Origin: Flavobacteriaceae bacterium
Lineage (GTDB): Bacteria > Bacteroidota > Bacteroidia > Flavobacteriales > Flavobacteriaceae
Assembly: GCA_029268555.1 (NCBI GenBank)
Contig: JAQWNN010000020.1
Location: forward strand, 1-61,719
DNA: 61,719 bases
Reading direction: 5' to 3'
Shown here: in pieces, positions 17,312 through 27,543 of the stretch
Layout of the letters: each line of letters opens with the position of its first letter
Numbering within the stretch: position 1 is the first letter of the stretch
Made by a program: the position numbers and the translations under genes
The notes under the pieces: generated by a model
Told to the model about the DNA's origin: nothing
Seen by the model: only the letters and a program-made list of their open reading frames with translations
The model's database searches: none

Positions 17312-18984
17312 CAAAAATTCAGTTTTTCAGTTTTCTTTTTAGCTTTAATTTAATTTTAATTTCTTGTAGCTCAGAAAAACCGATTAGAGGTGCAGTGGTA
17401 AGTGCTCGAGAAGAGGCCTCAAAAATTGGAGTAGCAATTATGGCTAAAGGAGGAAACGCTTTTGATGCTATGATTGCAACTGATCTAGCCTTGACAGTTT
17501 GTTACCCGAATGCAGGCAATATCGCTGGAGGTGGTTTCTTGGTCTATCGACTTGATAATGCTGAAATTGGTAGCCTAGATTATCGTGAAAAAGCTCCCTC
17601 TGCTGCAAGTGCAGAAATGTACTTGGATGAAGATGGGAATGTTATTCCTGAAAAAAGTACTTCAGGAGGTATGGCAGTTGGTGTCCCTGGTACCGTAGCA
17701 GGTCTTGAAGCTATTCATGAAAAATTCGGAAAACTTCCATGGGAAGATTTGGTAAAACCGGCTATTGATTTAGCTAATAAAGGATATCGTGTCACTGCTA
17801 AACAGCAACTTAGTTTTGAGGATAAAAAAGAAGAATTTATTAAGATAAATGGTAAAAATACATTCTATGCTAAAGATTTTAAAACTAATGATTGGGTCAA
17901 GAATAAAGCTCTTGGTTCTACCCTAGAAAGAATTGCTAGAAAAGGAAGTGCTGGGTTTTACAAAGGAGTAAATGCAGAAGCAATGATCGAACGTATCAAC
18001 GAAACTGGAGGAGTTATGACTTTAGAAGACTTAATATCTTATAGACCTGTTTGGAGAGATCCGATTCATTTTAAGTATGATGACCTTGATATTTATTCGA
18101 TGGGTCCTCCATCAAGTGGAGGAATTTGCTTAGCACAAATTATGAAAATGATTGAGCCTTTCAATATAGAGCAATATGCTCAAAATTCTTCAGCGGCAAT
18201 ACAGATTGTTGTTGAGGCCGAGCGTCGATCCTACGCTGATCGAAGTTTGTATTTAGGTGATCCGGACTTTATTAATATCCCCCAGGATAGTTTATTGGAT
18301 AAGGTTTATTTATCTGATCGCATGTCGAGCTTTAATTTCGATCAAGCAAGTAAATCTTCAGATATAAATCCTGGAACAATTATTTGGAATGAAAGTGAAC
18401 AAACTACACACTATTCTATTTTAGATCCCATGGGGAATGCTGTAGCAGTAACTACTACACTCAATGGGAGTTATGGCTCTAAAGTATTTGTAGAATCAGG
18501 AGGCTATTTTTTGAATAATGAAATGGATGACTTCAGCAGTAAACCTGGATTTCCGAATATGTTTGGTCTTATCGGTGGAAAAGCAAATGCAATTGCTCCA
18601 GAAAAACGAATGTTAAGTGCAATGACACCAACTATAGTTGAGAAAAATGGTAAACTATCTATGATAGTTGGTACTCCAGGAGGATCAACTATTATTACGT
18701 CAGTCCTACAAACGATATTGAATGTATATGAATTTGGGATGAGCATACAAGAGGCAGTAAGAGCTCCTCGTTTTCACCACCAGTGGCTACCAGATATAGT
18801 TGTTCTGGAGCCAAAACAGTTTGATTCATTATTGATTCAAAAACTTCAGACCAAGGGATATGATATAAAAGAGGAATACTCTCGTATAATTGGAAGAGTA
18901 GATGCTATTCATTTGTCAGAAGAGAATGTTATTTCTATGGGTGCAGATCCTAGAGGAGATGATACGGCAGAACCACTTTATTAA
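17308..18984 (+). CDS. ggt: Gamma-glutamyltranspeptidase, lipoprotein form
   Basis: Ntn-hydrolase that cleaves the gamma-glutamyl bond of glutathione and related compounds. The 558 residues start with a lipoprotein signal (FSFNLILISCSS), suggesting anchoring in the periplasm or at the outer membrane rather than a soluble periplasmic form. The large-subunit blocks KGGNAFDAMIATDLAL and GNIAGGGFLVYR are present. The autoprocessing nucleophile is the Thr in EQTTHYSILDPMGNAVAVT, and the oxyanion or substrate blocks GSYGS and MTPTIV follow. Length is normal for a two-subunit precursor. It is coupled to acpH by a 4-bp overlap. Confidence 0.94.
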   Translation: MTKIQFFSFLFSFNLILISCSSEKPIRGAVVSAREEASKIGVAIMAKGGNAFDAMIATDLALTVCYPNAGNIAGGGFLVYRLDNAEIGSLDYREKAPSAASAEMYLDEDGNVIPEKSTSGGMAVGVPGTVAGLEAIHEKFGKLPWEDLVKPAIDLANKGYRVTAKQQLSFEDKKEEFIKINGKNTFYAKDFKTNDWVKNKALGSTLERIARKGSAGFYKGVNAEAMIERINETGGVMTLEDLISYRPVWRDPIHFKYDDLDIYSMGPPSSGGICLAQIMKMIEPFNIEQYAQNSSAAIQIVVEAERRSYADRSLYLGDPDFINIPQDSLLDKVYLSDRMSSFNFDQASKSSDINPGTIIWNESEQTTHYSILDPMGNAVAVTTTLNGSYGSKVFVESGGYFLNNEMDDFSSKPGFPNMFGLIGGKANAIAPEKRMLSAMTPTIVEKNGKLSMIVGTPGGSTIITSVLQTILNVYEFGMSIQEAVRAPRFHHQWLPDIVVLEPKQFDSLLIQKLQTKGYDIKEEYSRIIGRVDAIHLSEENVISMGADPRGDDTAEPLY

Positions 18985-19020
18985 TTCTTTTTCTTTGGTG
19001 AAAAAACTGCAATAAAACCT

Positions 19021-19028
19021 TACTTTTG
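19021..19028 (+). promoter_or_regulatory. Candidate promoter of uvrA
   Basis: TACTTTTG matches TANNTTTG and lies 13 bp before the uvrA ATG. A TTTG at 18994-18997 stands 23 bp upstream, slightly longer than the usual -33/-7 spacing. A short leader is implied. Confidence 0.5.
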
Positions 19029-19041
19029 CAGCTAATTTACT

Positions 19042-21897
19042 ATGAAGGGTAAGAAAAATACTATTCGCATTGAAGGTGCGCGGGTTCACAATTTGAAGAA
19101 TATCGATCTTGATATTCCAAGAAATGAGTTAGTTGTAATAACTGGTCTTTCTGGTAGTGGAAAATCTTCTTTGGCATTTGATACAATTTACGCAGAGGGG
19201 CAGCGTCGTTATATGGAAACTTTTTCAGCTTATGTAAGACAATTCCTAGGAAATATGGAACGTCCTGATGTAGATAAGATAGATGGACTCTCTCCAGTAA
19301 TTGCTATAGAACAAAAAACAACGTCAAAAAGTCCGCGGTCAACAGTTGGAACAATCACCGAATTATATGATTATATAAGGCTCCTCTTCGCCCGAGTTGG
19401 AACAGCATATAGTTATGTGTCTAATCAAAAAATGGTAAGTTACACTGAGGAACAAATTCAAAACCTTATAGTGAATGATTACTTTGGTGAAAAAGTCATT
19501 CTTTTAGCACCCGTAATAAAATCTAGAAAAGGACATTATAGAGAACTTTTTGATTCGCTTTCCAGGCAAGGATTTTCAAAAGTTAGAATTGATGGTCAGG
19601 TGTTTGATCTGACCCCTGGAATGAAAGTAGATCGATATAAAACTCATGATATTGAATTGGTCATCGATCGCTTTACAGTTAAAAAAGATGAAGAATTTTT
19701 GAAACGGCTGAATGACTCATTAATTACATCGCTTCATTACGGTCAAGGAATAATGATGGTAATGGAATTAAAAGAAAATAAAGTACGCTATTTTAGTAGA
19801 AATTTAATGTGTCCTACATCAGGTATTGCATACCCTATACCTGAACCAAACACCTTTTCATTTAATTCCCCAAAAGGGATGTGTCCTAGCTGTAATGGTC
19901 TTGGCATTCAACATAAGGTAAACTTAAAGAAAATCATTCCAGATGATTCAATTTCTATTATACAAGGTGGTTTAGCACCTTTGGGGACTAAGAAATCAAG
20001 TTGGACTTACAGGCAAATTGAAACCATTGCCAAATGTTATGACTTTTCTTTGACAGACCCCATCAATAAAATTCCAAAAAGGGGAATGGAAGTAATTTTA
20101 AAAGGAAGTCAGGAGAAATTTGATATCCCTTCTACCAATTTGGGGATTACTCGGTCCTATAAAATTGATTTTGAAGGATTGGAACACTATATTGAATCCT
20201 CTTATGAGGAAGCTGCTACTGCAAGTATAAAGCGTTGGGCATCCAGTTATATGGAGAGTTATAAATGTAATAGCTGTAAAGGTTCTCGTTTGCGAAAAGA
20301 AGCTTTGTTTTTTAAATTGAACAATGCCAATATTGCAAATTTGGTTAGTATGGATCTACAGGACTTGTTCGTGTGGATTTCTGAATTAGATTCTTTTTTA
20401 AATGAAAATGAAAATAAAATAGCTAAAGAAATTCTGAAGGAAATTCGTGTCCGACTTCAATTTTTACTTGATGTTGGATTAGATTATTTACAATTAAATC
20501 GTTCCTCAAAGTCACTCTCTGGTGGAGAAGCACAACGAATTCGCTTAGCAACCCAGATAGGGTCTCAACTGGTTGGAGTACTTTACATCTTAGATGAACC
20601 GAGTATTGGCTTACATCAAAGGGATAACGATAGACTAATTCACTCACTTATGGCATTACGCGACCTAGGTAATTCTGTTTTAGTGGTGGAGCATGATAAA
20701 GAAATTATGTTGCGTGCAGATTATTTGATTGATATGGGGCCCTATGCAGGTAAAAATGGAGGAGAAATCATTTCTCAAGGCAAGCCAGAGGAAATATTAA
20801 ATGAACAAACTCTAACTAACCAGTATTTAACTGGTGATTTGCGTATTGAAATTCCTAAAGATCGCAGAAAAGGAAACGGTAAGTCAATCAAACTTTTTGG
20901 ATGTAAAGGCAATAATTTAAAAAATATTGATGTTAAGTTTCCCCTAGGATTGATGATCGGTGTAACAGGGGTCTCAGGGAGCGGAAAATCAACTCTTGTA
21001 AATGAAACCCTTTACCCTATATTAAATAAACATATTTTTAATGGTGTAAAGGTTCCATTAAAATACGACGAAATAAGAGGACTAAAGCATATCGACAAAG
21101 TAGTGGATATTAATCAAAGTGCTATCGGAAGGACACCAAGGAGTAATCCCGCAACATATTGTGGAGTGTTTAGTGAAATACGAAATTTGTTCACCTTGAC
21201 TCCTGAAGCTCAAATACGAGGATATAAACCAGGACGTTTTAGTTTCAATGTAGTTGGAGGTCGCTGTGAAACATGTCAAGGTGGAGGTATGAAAGTGATT
21301 GAAATGAATTTTTTACCTGATGTATATGTAGAATGTGAAAATTGCCAAGGGAGAAGGTTTAATCGTGAAACTTTGGAAATTAGATACAAAGGAAAGTCCA
21401 TTTCTGATGTACTTAACATGTCAATAAACCAAGCATGTGATTTTTTTGAAGCTATTCCTAAGATTTATCGAAAGCTAAAAATGATTCAGGATGTTGGATT
21501 AGGATACATTACTCTTGGTCAGTCATCCACTACCTTATCTGGCGGTGAAGCACAGCGAATAAAATTAGCAAGTGAACTTTCCAAAAAAGACACTGGAAAA
21601 ACATTTTACATCTTAGATGAACCAACTACTGGACTTCATTTTGAAGATATTCGAGTGCTTTTAGATGTACTTAACCGATTGGTTAATAAAGGAAATACAG
21701 TATTAATTATAGAGCATAATCTTGACGTAATTAAACAAGTAGATCATGTGATTGATATTGGTCCAGAAGGGGGACGAAAGGGAGGAGAATTAATCTTCAA
21801 TGGAAAAACGGATAACTTGGTAAATATTAATAGAAGTCATACAGCTCGTTTTTTAGCTCGAGAATTAAAAGACAATTCAAAACTTATTACTATATGA
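19042..21897 (+). CDS. uvrA: Excinuclease ABC subunit A
   Basis: DNA damage recognition ATPase of nucleotide excision repair. The 951 residues show two ABC ATPase modules: Walker A GLSGSGKSSLAFDT near residue 35 and GVSGSGKST near 650, with signature motifs LSGGEAQRI in both halves and Walker B segments ILDEPSIGLH and ILDEPTTGLH. Zinc-finger cysteines appear in YKCNSCKGSR and in the CETC and CENC pairs near residue 740. The length is the family norm. Its stop overlaps the next small ORF by 4 bp (ATGA). Confidence 0.97.
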   Translation: MKGKKNTIRIEGARVHNLKNIDLDIPRNELVVITGLSGSGKSSLAFDTIYAEGQRRYMETFSAYVRQFLGNMERPDVDKIDGLSPVIAIEQKTTSKSPRSTVGTITELYDYIRLLFARVGTAYSYVSNQKMVSYTEEQIQNLIVNDYFGEKVILLAPVIKSRKGHYRELFDSLSRQGFSKVRIDGQVFDLTPGMKVDRYKTHDIELVIDRFTVKKDEEFLKRLNDSLITSLHYGQGIMMVMELKENKVRYFSRNLMCPTSGIAYPIPEPNTFSFNSPKGMCPSCNGLGIQHKVNLKKIIPDDSISIIQGGLAPLGTKKSSWTYRQIETIAKCYDFSLTDPINKIPKRGMEVILKGSQEKFDIPSTNLGITRSYKIDFEGLEHYIESSYEEAATASIKRWASSYMESYKCNSCKGSRLRKEALFFKLNNANIANLVSMDLQDLFVWISELDSFLNENENKIAKEILKEIRVRLQFLLDVGLDYLQLNRSSKSLSGGEAQRIRLATQIGSQLVGVLYILDEPSIGLHQRDNDRLIHSLMALRDLGNSVLVVEHDKEIMLRADYLIDMGPYAGKNGGEIISQGKPEEILNEQTLTNQYLTGDLRIEIPKDRRKGNGKSIKLFGCKGNNLKNIDVKFPLGLMIGVTGVSGSGKSTLVNETLYPILNKHIFNGVKVPLKYDEIRGLKHIDKVVDINQSAIGRTPRSNPATYCGVFSEIRNLFTLTPEAQIRGYKPGRFSFNVVGGRCETCQGGGMKVIEMNFLPDVYVECENCQGRRFNRETLEIRYKGKSISDVLNMSINQACDFFEAIPKIYRKLKMIQDVGLGYITLGQSSTTLSGGEAQRIKLASELSKKDTGKTFYILDEPTTGLHFEDIRVLLDVLNRLVNKGNTVLIIEHNLDVIKQVDHVIDIGPEGGRKGGELIFNGKTDNLVNINRSHTARFLARELKDNSKLITI

Positions 21898-22175
21898 AAA
21901 AAATAAAATCGAAAAATAGAAACGAGATTAAATCAAACGACTGTTGGACGTTATTTAAAATCATGAGTGAGTTTGTTGTTAATTATGAAACACTAATCTT
22001 TATTGGGACTTGCAAATCAATATTTGACTCAATAATTTTTAAAAACCAACAGGCTTATATGATTAACTTTGAAATTAAAGAAAAAAGTATAAGTCATGAA
22101 GATTTAAATATATTTGATTTCGTTAATATTAATAAAGAAGCATTGGGCTTTACAAACTATTTTTCTATTAAATAA
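21894..22175 (+). pseudogene. Likely internally deleted LOG-family (TIGR00730) gene remnant
   Basis: A 93-residue ORF with no complete domain. The first part, NEIKSNDCWTLFKIMSEFV then YETLIFIGTCKSIF, resembles the N-terminus of Bacteroidota LOG-family Rossmann proteins as I remember them (NDSWxIFKIMxEFV...IGPCVSIFGSARTK). The last part, KSISHEDLNIFDFVN, resembles their C-terminus (SPEDLNLFxxVD). About 150 residues between them, including the catalytic PGGxGTxxE region, are absent. LOG proteins hydrolyse nucleotide 5'-monophosphates to free bases. The ORF overlaps uvrA by 4 bp, as a real downstream gene would. It is probably non-functional as an enzyme, but the retained open frame leaves a new small protein possible. 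Confidence 0.55.
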
Positions 22176-22196
22176 AACTTTAAGTCAAATTTCTAA

Positions 22197-25052
22197 ATGT
22201 ATAAAGGATATTATTTTAATGGATTTCTAATTATTTTTTTGAGTTTAAATAGCTTTGTAATTGGTCAGACCAATTATAAACTCAATGTAAGTTTAAATTT
22301 AGAAGAGGAAACACTAGTAGTCTCTCAAACAATCGAATATACAAATACTAGTAACGAAGATCTGAATTCACTATTTCTTTTAGATTGGGCAAACTCATAT
22401 CAAGGTGCGCCTGCACCACTGGCAAAACATTTAGCTAATCAATTTAATCGAAGTTTTTACATTAAAAAAAATAGTAAACTTGGTTTTACAAAAATAAAAA
22501 GTTTAAACGGAGAATCAATTTTTAATTGGTCCCGACTCCCTGATCAATTAGATATAATTAAGATCGATTTAAACAAAAAATTACCCATTGGAAAGCTAAT
22601 TAAAATTCAAATAGAGTATTTGGTAAAAATTCCAGATGATAAGTTTACGGGTGTCGGAATCAATTCGACTAATGGGATTTTACTTCGTGACTTGTTTTTG
22701 TCTTTGGCTCCACGATATAATGGAAAATGGTTATTGAATAGTAATCTTGGATTTCGAGATTACAGCAATAATCCAAGTAATTATCAATTTATTTGGGAAT
22801 ATCCTGCTAACTATGATTTGCTTAGCAATCTAAATGAGATATCTAACGACACAAATTCATCAAGCTATCATAAAACCACTATTTTTAAGGATAAAAACAT
22901 TACCAGTCCAGAATTCGTTTTTGACTTAAAAAAATCTTTTAAAACAATTAAAATCAATGATCAGTTTTCAATTGTAACAGATATTCTTTCGAGTAAAAAT
23001 GTTGAAGTTGATATTGAAAAGTCTATTAAAAAAATAGATGGATTTACAAGGCAAATATTAAGTTCAATAACAAATAAAAAACTACTTATTTTAAGAAAAG
23101 ATTATTCAAAAAACCCTATTGTTGGCATTAGCCAAGCTCTGGCTTTTCTGAACCCCTTCCCTGATGATTTTATATATGAAACTCGTTTTATGAAAGCATA
23201 CTTAGCTTCTTATTTGAATGAGTTATTCATTATTAACAAGCGTAAAAAACATTGGATAACAGGAGGAATTCAGACTTACGTAATGATGAAATATGTAGAA
23301 GCTTTTTTCCCAAAAAGCAAGTTTCTTGGGGACTTATATAAATTTAAAGTACTAGGCATACGCCCTTTTAAAAATTATAGTGCGGCACATATCGGATTTA
23401 ATGAAAGTTTTTCATTTATGTCAGAATTTGGTGAGCATGCAAATAATCAGCAGCAAGATACTCTAAGTAAAGATAAATTAACCAAATCAAATGAACTTTA
23501 TACTATTCCTTATCATACAGGTTCTGGATTAATATATTTAGATAAATACCTTGGGGATGACATTTTAAATCAAAGCTTAAAGGCTTTCTCTGAGAAAAAA
23601 GGAAGTAAATCATTAAGTGAAATTCTTGAGGATAAAACAGAAAAAGAAACAGAATGGTTTTTTAATACCTATTTGACAGATCGTGAGGCATATGACTTCC
23701 TTATAAGTAATGTAATAAAAGGTAAAGACTCTATTCGTATGACTGTGAAAGAAGTAAATAAAAAAGCTGTTCCATTTAAACTTGATTTAATAAAAAAGGA
23801 TTCTCTTATTAGTGAAAAATGGATCTTTCACAGAGGAAAAGACACTATAATTGATTTAAAGACTCAAAATGCCGACTTTATTGCAATCAATTCTAATCGT
23901 TTTCTGCCTGAAAAAAACAGGTCTAATAATTGGAAATATATAAAATCTAAATCAGGTTTTAAACCTTTAAAACTTACATTTTATGGAGATAGTGAAAATC
24001 TGAAACGAAATCAACTATTCTACCACCCCATTTCAGACTTTAACGCATATGATGGATTTACAGGAGGTTTGCGTATCTATAATACCCGTGTTAAAAATCA
24101 ACCTTTTGAAATTGATTTACATCCTCAATATTCCTTAAAAGAAAAATCGATGGTTGGTTTTTTTAGAACCCGTTATCGTTTTATTAAACACAAAAGCAAG
24201 AACTACTTAAATCAAGTTTTTTTAACAGGAAAAAGCTATCATTACAATACCAATTTGAGATATACCTCTCTACAGCCTTCGTTTTCAATGTATTTTAGGC
24301 CTTTTGATTTACGTTCTAACAAAAGGCAATTACTTAATATTTCTTGGTTTAATGTATTCCGTGATAGAGACCCTGAAGTCCAAGTTACTCCCGATTATAG
24401 TGTCTTGAATATTCTTCATCGTTATAATAATTCCGACGCAGTTAACGTTTTTACGACAAATTCAAATTTTGAAGCTTCAGGTAAATTTGGAAAAATATAT
24501 TTTAGTAGCAATTACAGAAAATTATTCCCTAGTGGTCGTCAATTCGCAGTTCGTTTTTTTACAGGGAAGTTTTTGTGGTATAATGTTAGTAATTCTGATG
24601 GAAATTTCTTTGATTTTAACCTGAACAGATCACCAGATTATTTATTTCGTTATGATTATTTGGGAAGATCAGAGGATTCTGGAATTTATAGCCAACAATT
24701 TATTCCGGCTGAAGGAGGTTTTAAAGCTTTTTTTGATGATGAGTCTACAAATGATGATGAATCTTCAGCAAATGACTATATGGCTTCGATAAATGCATCT
24801 ATTGGAATTTGGAAATGGGTTGAATTTTATGGAGATATTGGGATTCTTAAAAAACGTTCACAATCTCCTGTCGGCTATTTTGATTCAGGCTTTAAGTTTA
24901 GTTTAGTTCCTGATTATTTTGAAATCTTTTTCCCTTTTTATTCATCAAATGGGTTTGAACCCACTCAATCTAGATACGCAACTAAAATTAGATTTATTTT
25001 TACTCCTAGACTAAGTACATTAGGTAGTTTATTCTCACGTAAGTGGTTTTAA
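22197..25052 (+). CDS. M1-peptidase-like secreted protein lacking the zinc site, with barrel-like C-terminus
   Basis: A 951-residue exported protein (signal near FLIIFLSLNSFVIGQ). Residues about 25-500 follow the architecture of M1 aminopeptidases, including an N-terminal beta domain and a segment where the zinc helix should be. The HExxH motif is not there; the equivalent region reads MKAYLASYLNELF and the downstream NEG element reads TGGIQTYV. The C-terminal 300 residues are rich in alternating aromatic strands (RTRYRF, YHYNTNLRY, MYFRPFDL), end in an aromatic residue (RKWF), and look like an outer-membrane beta-barrel or surface-antigen region. Presumably a surface pseudoenzyme. I recall similar proteins in other Flavobacteriia, so the loss may be a family trait. 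Confidence 0.65.
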   Translation: MYKGYYFNGFLIIFLSLNSFVIGQTNYKLNVSLNLEEETLVVSQTIEYTNTSNEDLNSLFLLDWANSYQGAPAPLAKHLANQFNRSFYIKKNSKLGFTKIKSLNGESIFNWSRLPDQLDIIKIDLNKKLPIGKLIKIQIEYLVKIPDDKFTGVGINSTNGILLRDLFLSLAPRYNGKWLLNSNLGFRDYSNNPSNYQFIWEYPANYDLLSNLNEISNDTNSSSYHKTTIFKDKNITSPEFVFDLKKSFKTIKINDQFSIVTDILSSKNVEVDIEKSIKKIDGFTRQILSSITNKKLLILRKDYSKNPIVGISQALAFLNPFPDDFIYETRFMKAYLASYLNELFIINKRKKHWITGGIQTYVMMKYVEAFFPKSKFLGDLYKFKVLGIRPFKNYSAAHIGFNESFSFMSEFGEHANNQQQDTLSKDKLTKSNELYTIPYHTGSGLIYLDKYLGDDILNQSLKAFSEKKGSKSLSEILEDKTEKETEWFFNTYLTDREAYDFLISNVIKGKDSIRMTVKEVNKKAVPFKLDLIKKDSLISEKWIFHRGKDTIIDLKTQNADFIAINSNRFLPEKNRSNNWKYIKSKSGFKPLKLTFYGDSENLKRNQLFYHPISDFNAYDGFTGGLRIYNTRVKNQPFEIDLHPQYSLKEKSMVGFFRTRYRFIKHKSKNYLNQVFLTGKSYHYNTNLRYTSLQPSFSMYFRPFDLRSNKRQLLNISWFNVFRDRDPEVQVTPDYSVLNILHRYNNSDAVNVFTTNSNFEASGKFGKIYFSSNYRKLFPSGRQFAVRFFTGKFLWYNVSNSDGNFFDFNLNRSPDYLFRYDYLGRSEDSGIYSQQFIPAEGGFKAFFDDESTNDDESSANDYMASINASIGIWKWVEFYGDIGILKKRSQSPVGYFDSGFKFSLVPDYFEIFFPFYSSNGFEPTQSRYATKIRFIFTPRLSTLGSLFSRKWF

Positions 25053-25130
25053 GCTATAATTTCAAAATAGGTTTTCGTTTAATCATTTGGAGTTTAAAGA
25101 ATATTATTTTTTGTATTTTCGTGCCATCTT

Positions 25131-27539
25131 ATGAACATTAAAAATTCTGAGAATGATTTGAAAATAAGCTTTAAGGCTTTTAAGAAAAAAGTCCTAAAGG
25201 ATTATCAGCTAGCTGTTCTTAGTAGGGAATGTAGTTTGTTGGGCCGCCGCGAAGTATTCTCTGGCAAAGGAAAATTTGGAATTTTTGGAGACGGCAAAGA
25301 ATTGCCCCAATTGGTCATGAATCACTTTTTTCAAAATGGTGATTATAGGTCTGGTTATTATAGAGATCAAACGCTACTTATGGCTCAGGGTTTACTATCG
25401 ATTTCAAATATTTTTGCCGCTTTGTATGCAGATCTTGACTTATCGAGGGAGCCAATGTCAGGTGGGCGACAAATGGGTGGCCACTTTACAACTGCAAGCA
25501 GAGATAAAAACGGAAAATGGTTAGAAGTTGTTAAATTAAAAAACCATAGTGCAGATGTTTCACCAACTGGTTCACAAATGCCACGTCTTTTAGGTTTAGC
25601 TCTAGCCTCTAAAATTTATAGATCTTATTCCACTAAAAATCAAAAAAAGTTTTCAAATAATGGAAATGAAATAGCCTGGGGGACTATTGGAAATGCAAGT
25701 ACAAGTGAAGGAATGTTTTTTGAAACAATCAATGCTGCTGGTGTTATGCAAGTTCCAATGGTATTAAGTATTTGGGACGATGGATATGGAATTTCTGTTT
25801 CCAATAAGGACCAAACAACCAAAGGAAGTATTTCTGAAGCGCTTAATGGTTTTCAAAGAACTGAAACCAAAGAAGGATTTGAAATCATAGAAGTAAAAGG
25901 TTGGGATTATTTAGCCTTAATAGATGCTTATCAGATTGGATCTCAAATAGCACGAAATGAACATGTACCTGTTTTGATTCATGTAACAGAACTTACCCAG
26001 CCCCTAGGACATTCTTCATCAGGTTCCCATGAACGATACAAGTCTAAAAACCGTTTGGAGTGGGAGAAAGAATATGATTGTAATTTAAAAATGCGTAATT
26101 GGATTCTAAATGAAGGTTTTGCTAAAGAATCTGAACTTGTTCAAATAGAGGATGCTGCTATAAAGGAAGTGAAATTAGCAAGGAGAACAGCTTGGGAAGC
26201 TTATCGAAGGCCTATTTTAAGCGAAAAGGGGAAACTTATAGGCTTTTTACCAGAACTCAAAAAACATACGCACAATGACCCTAAACTTCAATTAATTTTT
26301 TCCAAGCTAAATCAAGTAAACGAACTTGGATTTAAAGATATTATTTCAGCAGGTAGACAAATAAAGAGAATTATAAGTAAACAAAAAAATAGTAATCTCA
26401 CTTCATTTGATAAATGGCTCAGCTCTTTAACTTTTGACATGAAAGAAAAAATATCTTCTCATCTTTACACAGTTTCAAAAAAGGAATTGATGGACTTTAA
26501 GCCAACTCATACTTCTTATAATAATCAAGAAAGATTAGTTGATGGGAGAGTAATTATTAGAGATAATTTTGATGCACTTTTCAAAAAATATGATTCACTC
26601 ATAATTTTTGGTGAAGATGTGGGTAAGATCGGAGATGTAAATCAAGGTTTGGAAGGACTTCAAAAAAAGTATGGAAGTATTCGAATAGCTGATACTGGTA
26701 TTAGGGAAGCTACTATTGCTGGCCAAGGTATTGGGTTGGCGCTAAGAGGATTCCGTCCAATAGCAGAAATTCAATATTTAGATTATATTTTATATTCAAT
26801 TCAAATATTAAGTGATGATTTAGCCTCAATGAATTATAGAACTGTAGGTCAGCAAATTGCACCACTAATAATTAGAACGAGGGGACATCGTTTAGAGGGG
26901 ATTTGGCATTCAGGATCCCAAATGGGTGGTATGATTCATTTGCTTCGTGGAATACATATTCTTGTACCCAGAAACATGACGCAAGCAGCTGGTTTCTATA
27001 ATACTTTAATGCAAATTGAACAACCTGCAATTGTTATTGAGTGCTTGAATGGTTATAGACTGAAAGAAGTTTTACCAAACAACTTGGGTGAATTTACTGT
27101 TCCATTAGGAAAAATTGATGTCCTACGAACAGGAAAAGACCTTACTGTTGTCTCTTATGGTTCTACACTCAGAATTGTTCAGGATGCTTCAAATCGACTA
27201 TCTCAAGAGGGAATTGAAATAGAAATTATTGATATTCAATCTTTAATTCCATTTGATCTAAAAAAAGAAATATGTTTAAGTATAGCAAAAACCAACAAAG
27301 TATTAATTATTGACGAAGATGTACCCGGCGGGGGAAGCTCTTATATTCTTCAACAACTGATTGAAAAACAAAACATATTTTCATTACTAGATAGCGCACC
27401 TAAACTTCTTTCGGCTAAAGCGCACCGTCCTGCATATGGAGGTGATGGTGATTATTTCTCTAAGCCTTCTGAGGATGACATATTTGAAGAGGTTTGTAAA
27501 ATTATGAATGAAAACGATCCAGAACAATTTCCGCTCTAG
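25131..27539 (+). CDS. 2-oxo acid dehydrogenase E1, fused alpha and beta subunits
   Basis: Thiamine-diphosphate E1 of a branched-chain 2-oxo acid (or pyruvate) dehydrogenase complex, with alpha and beta parts in one 802-residue chain. The alpha half (about 1-440) has the ThDP-binding pattern GTIGNASTSEG and a nearby WDDGYGISVSN. The beta half (about 460-800) has FGEDVGKIGDVNQG, DTGIREATIAGQG and GRDLTVVSYG-like GKDLTVVSYG. Such fusions are typical of Bacteroidota. Substrate preference cannot be read here; 2-oxoisovalerate is the usual annotation. No E2 or E3 gene is adjacent. A near-consensus -7 element TATTTTCG lies at 25114-25121, with TTTG 24 bp upstream. Confidence 0.9.
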   Translation: MNIKNSENDLKISFKAFKKKVLKDYQLAVLSRECSLLGRREVFSGKGKFGIFGDGKELPQLVMNHFFQNGDYRSGYYRDQTLLMAQGLLSISNIFAALYADLDLSREPMSGGRQMGGHFTTASRDKNGKWLEVVKLKNHSADVSPTGSQMPRLLGLALASKIYRSYSTKNQKKFSNNGNEIAWGTIGNASTSEGMFFETINAAGVMQVPMVLSIWDDGYGISVSNKDQTTKGSISEALNGFQRTETKEGFEIIEVKGWDYLALIDAYQIGSQIARNEHVPVLIHVTELTQPLGHSSSGSHERYKSKNRLEWEKEYDCNLKMRNWILNEGFAKESELVQIEDAAIKEVKLARRTAWEAYRRPILSEKGKLIGFLPELKKHTHNDPKLQLIFSKLNQVNELGFKDIISAGRQIKRIISKQKNSNLTSFDKWLSSLTFDMKEKISSHLYTVSKKELMDFKPTHTSYNNQERLVDGRVIIRDNFDALFKKYDSLIIFGEDVGKIGDVNQGLEGLQKKYGSIRIADTGIREATIAGQGIGLALRGFRPIAEIQYLDYILYSIQILSDDLASMNYRTVGQQIAPLIIRTRGHRLEGIWHSGSQMGGMIHLLRGIHILVPRNMTQAAGFYNTLMQIEQPAIVIECLNGYRLKEVLPNNLGEFTVPLGKIDVLRTGKDLTVVSYGSTLRIVQDASNRLSQEGIEIEIIDIQSLIPFDLKKEICLSIAKTNKVLIIDEDVPGGGSSYILQQLIEKQNIFSLLDSAPKLLSAKAHRPAYGGDGDYFSKPSEDDIFEEVCKIMNENDPEQFPL

Positions 27540-27543
27540 TATG

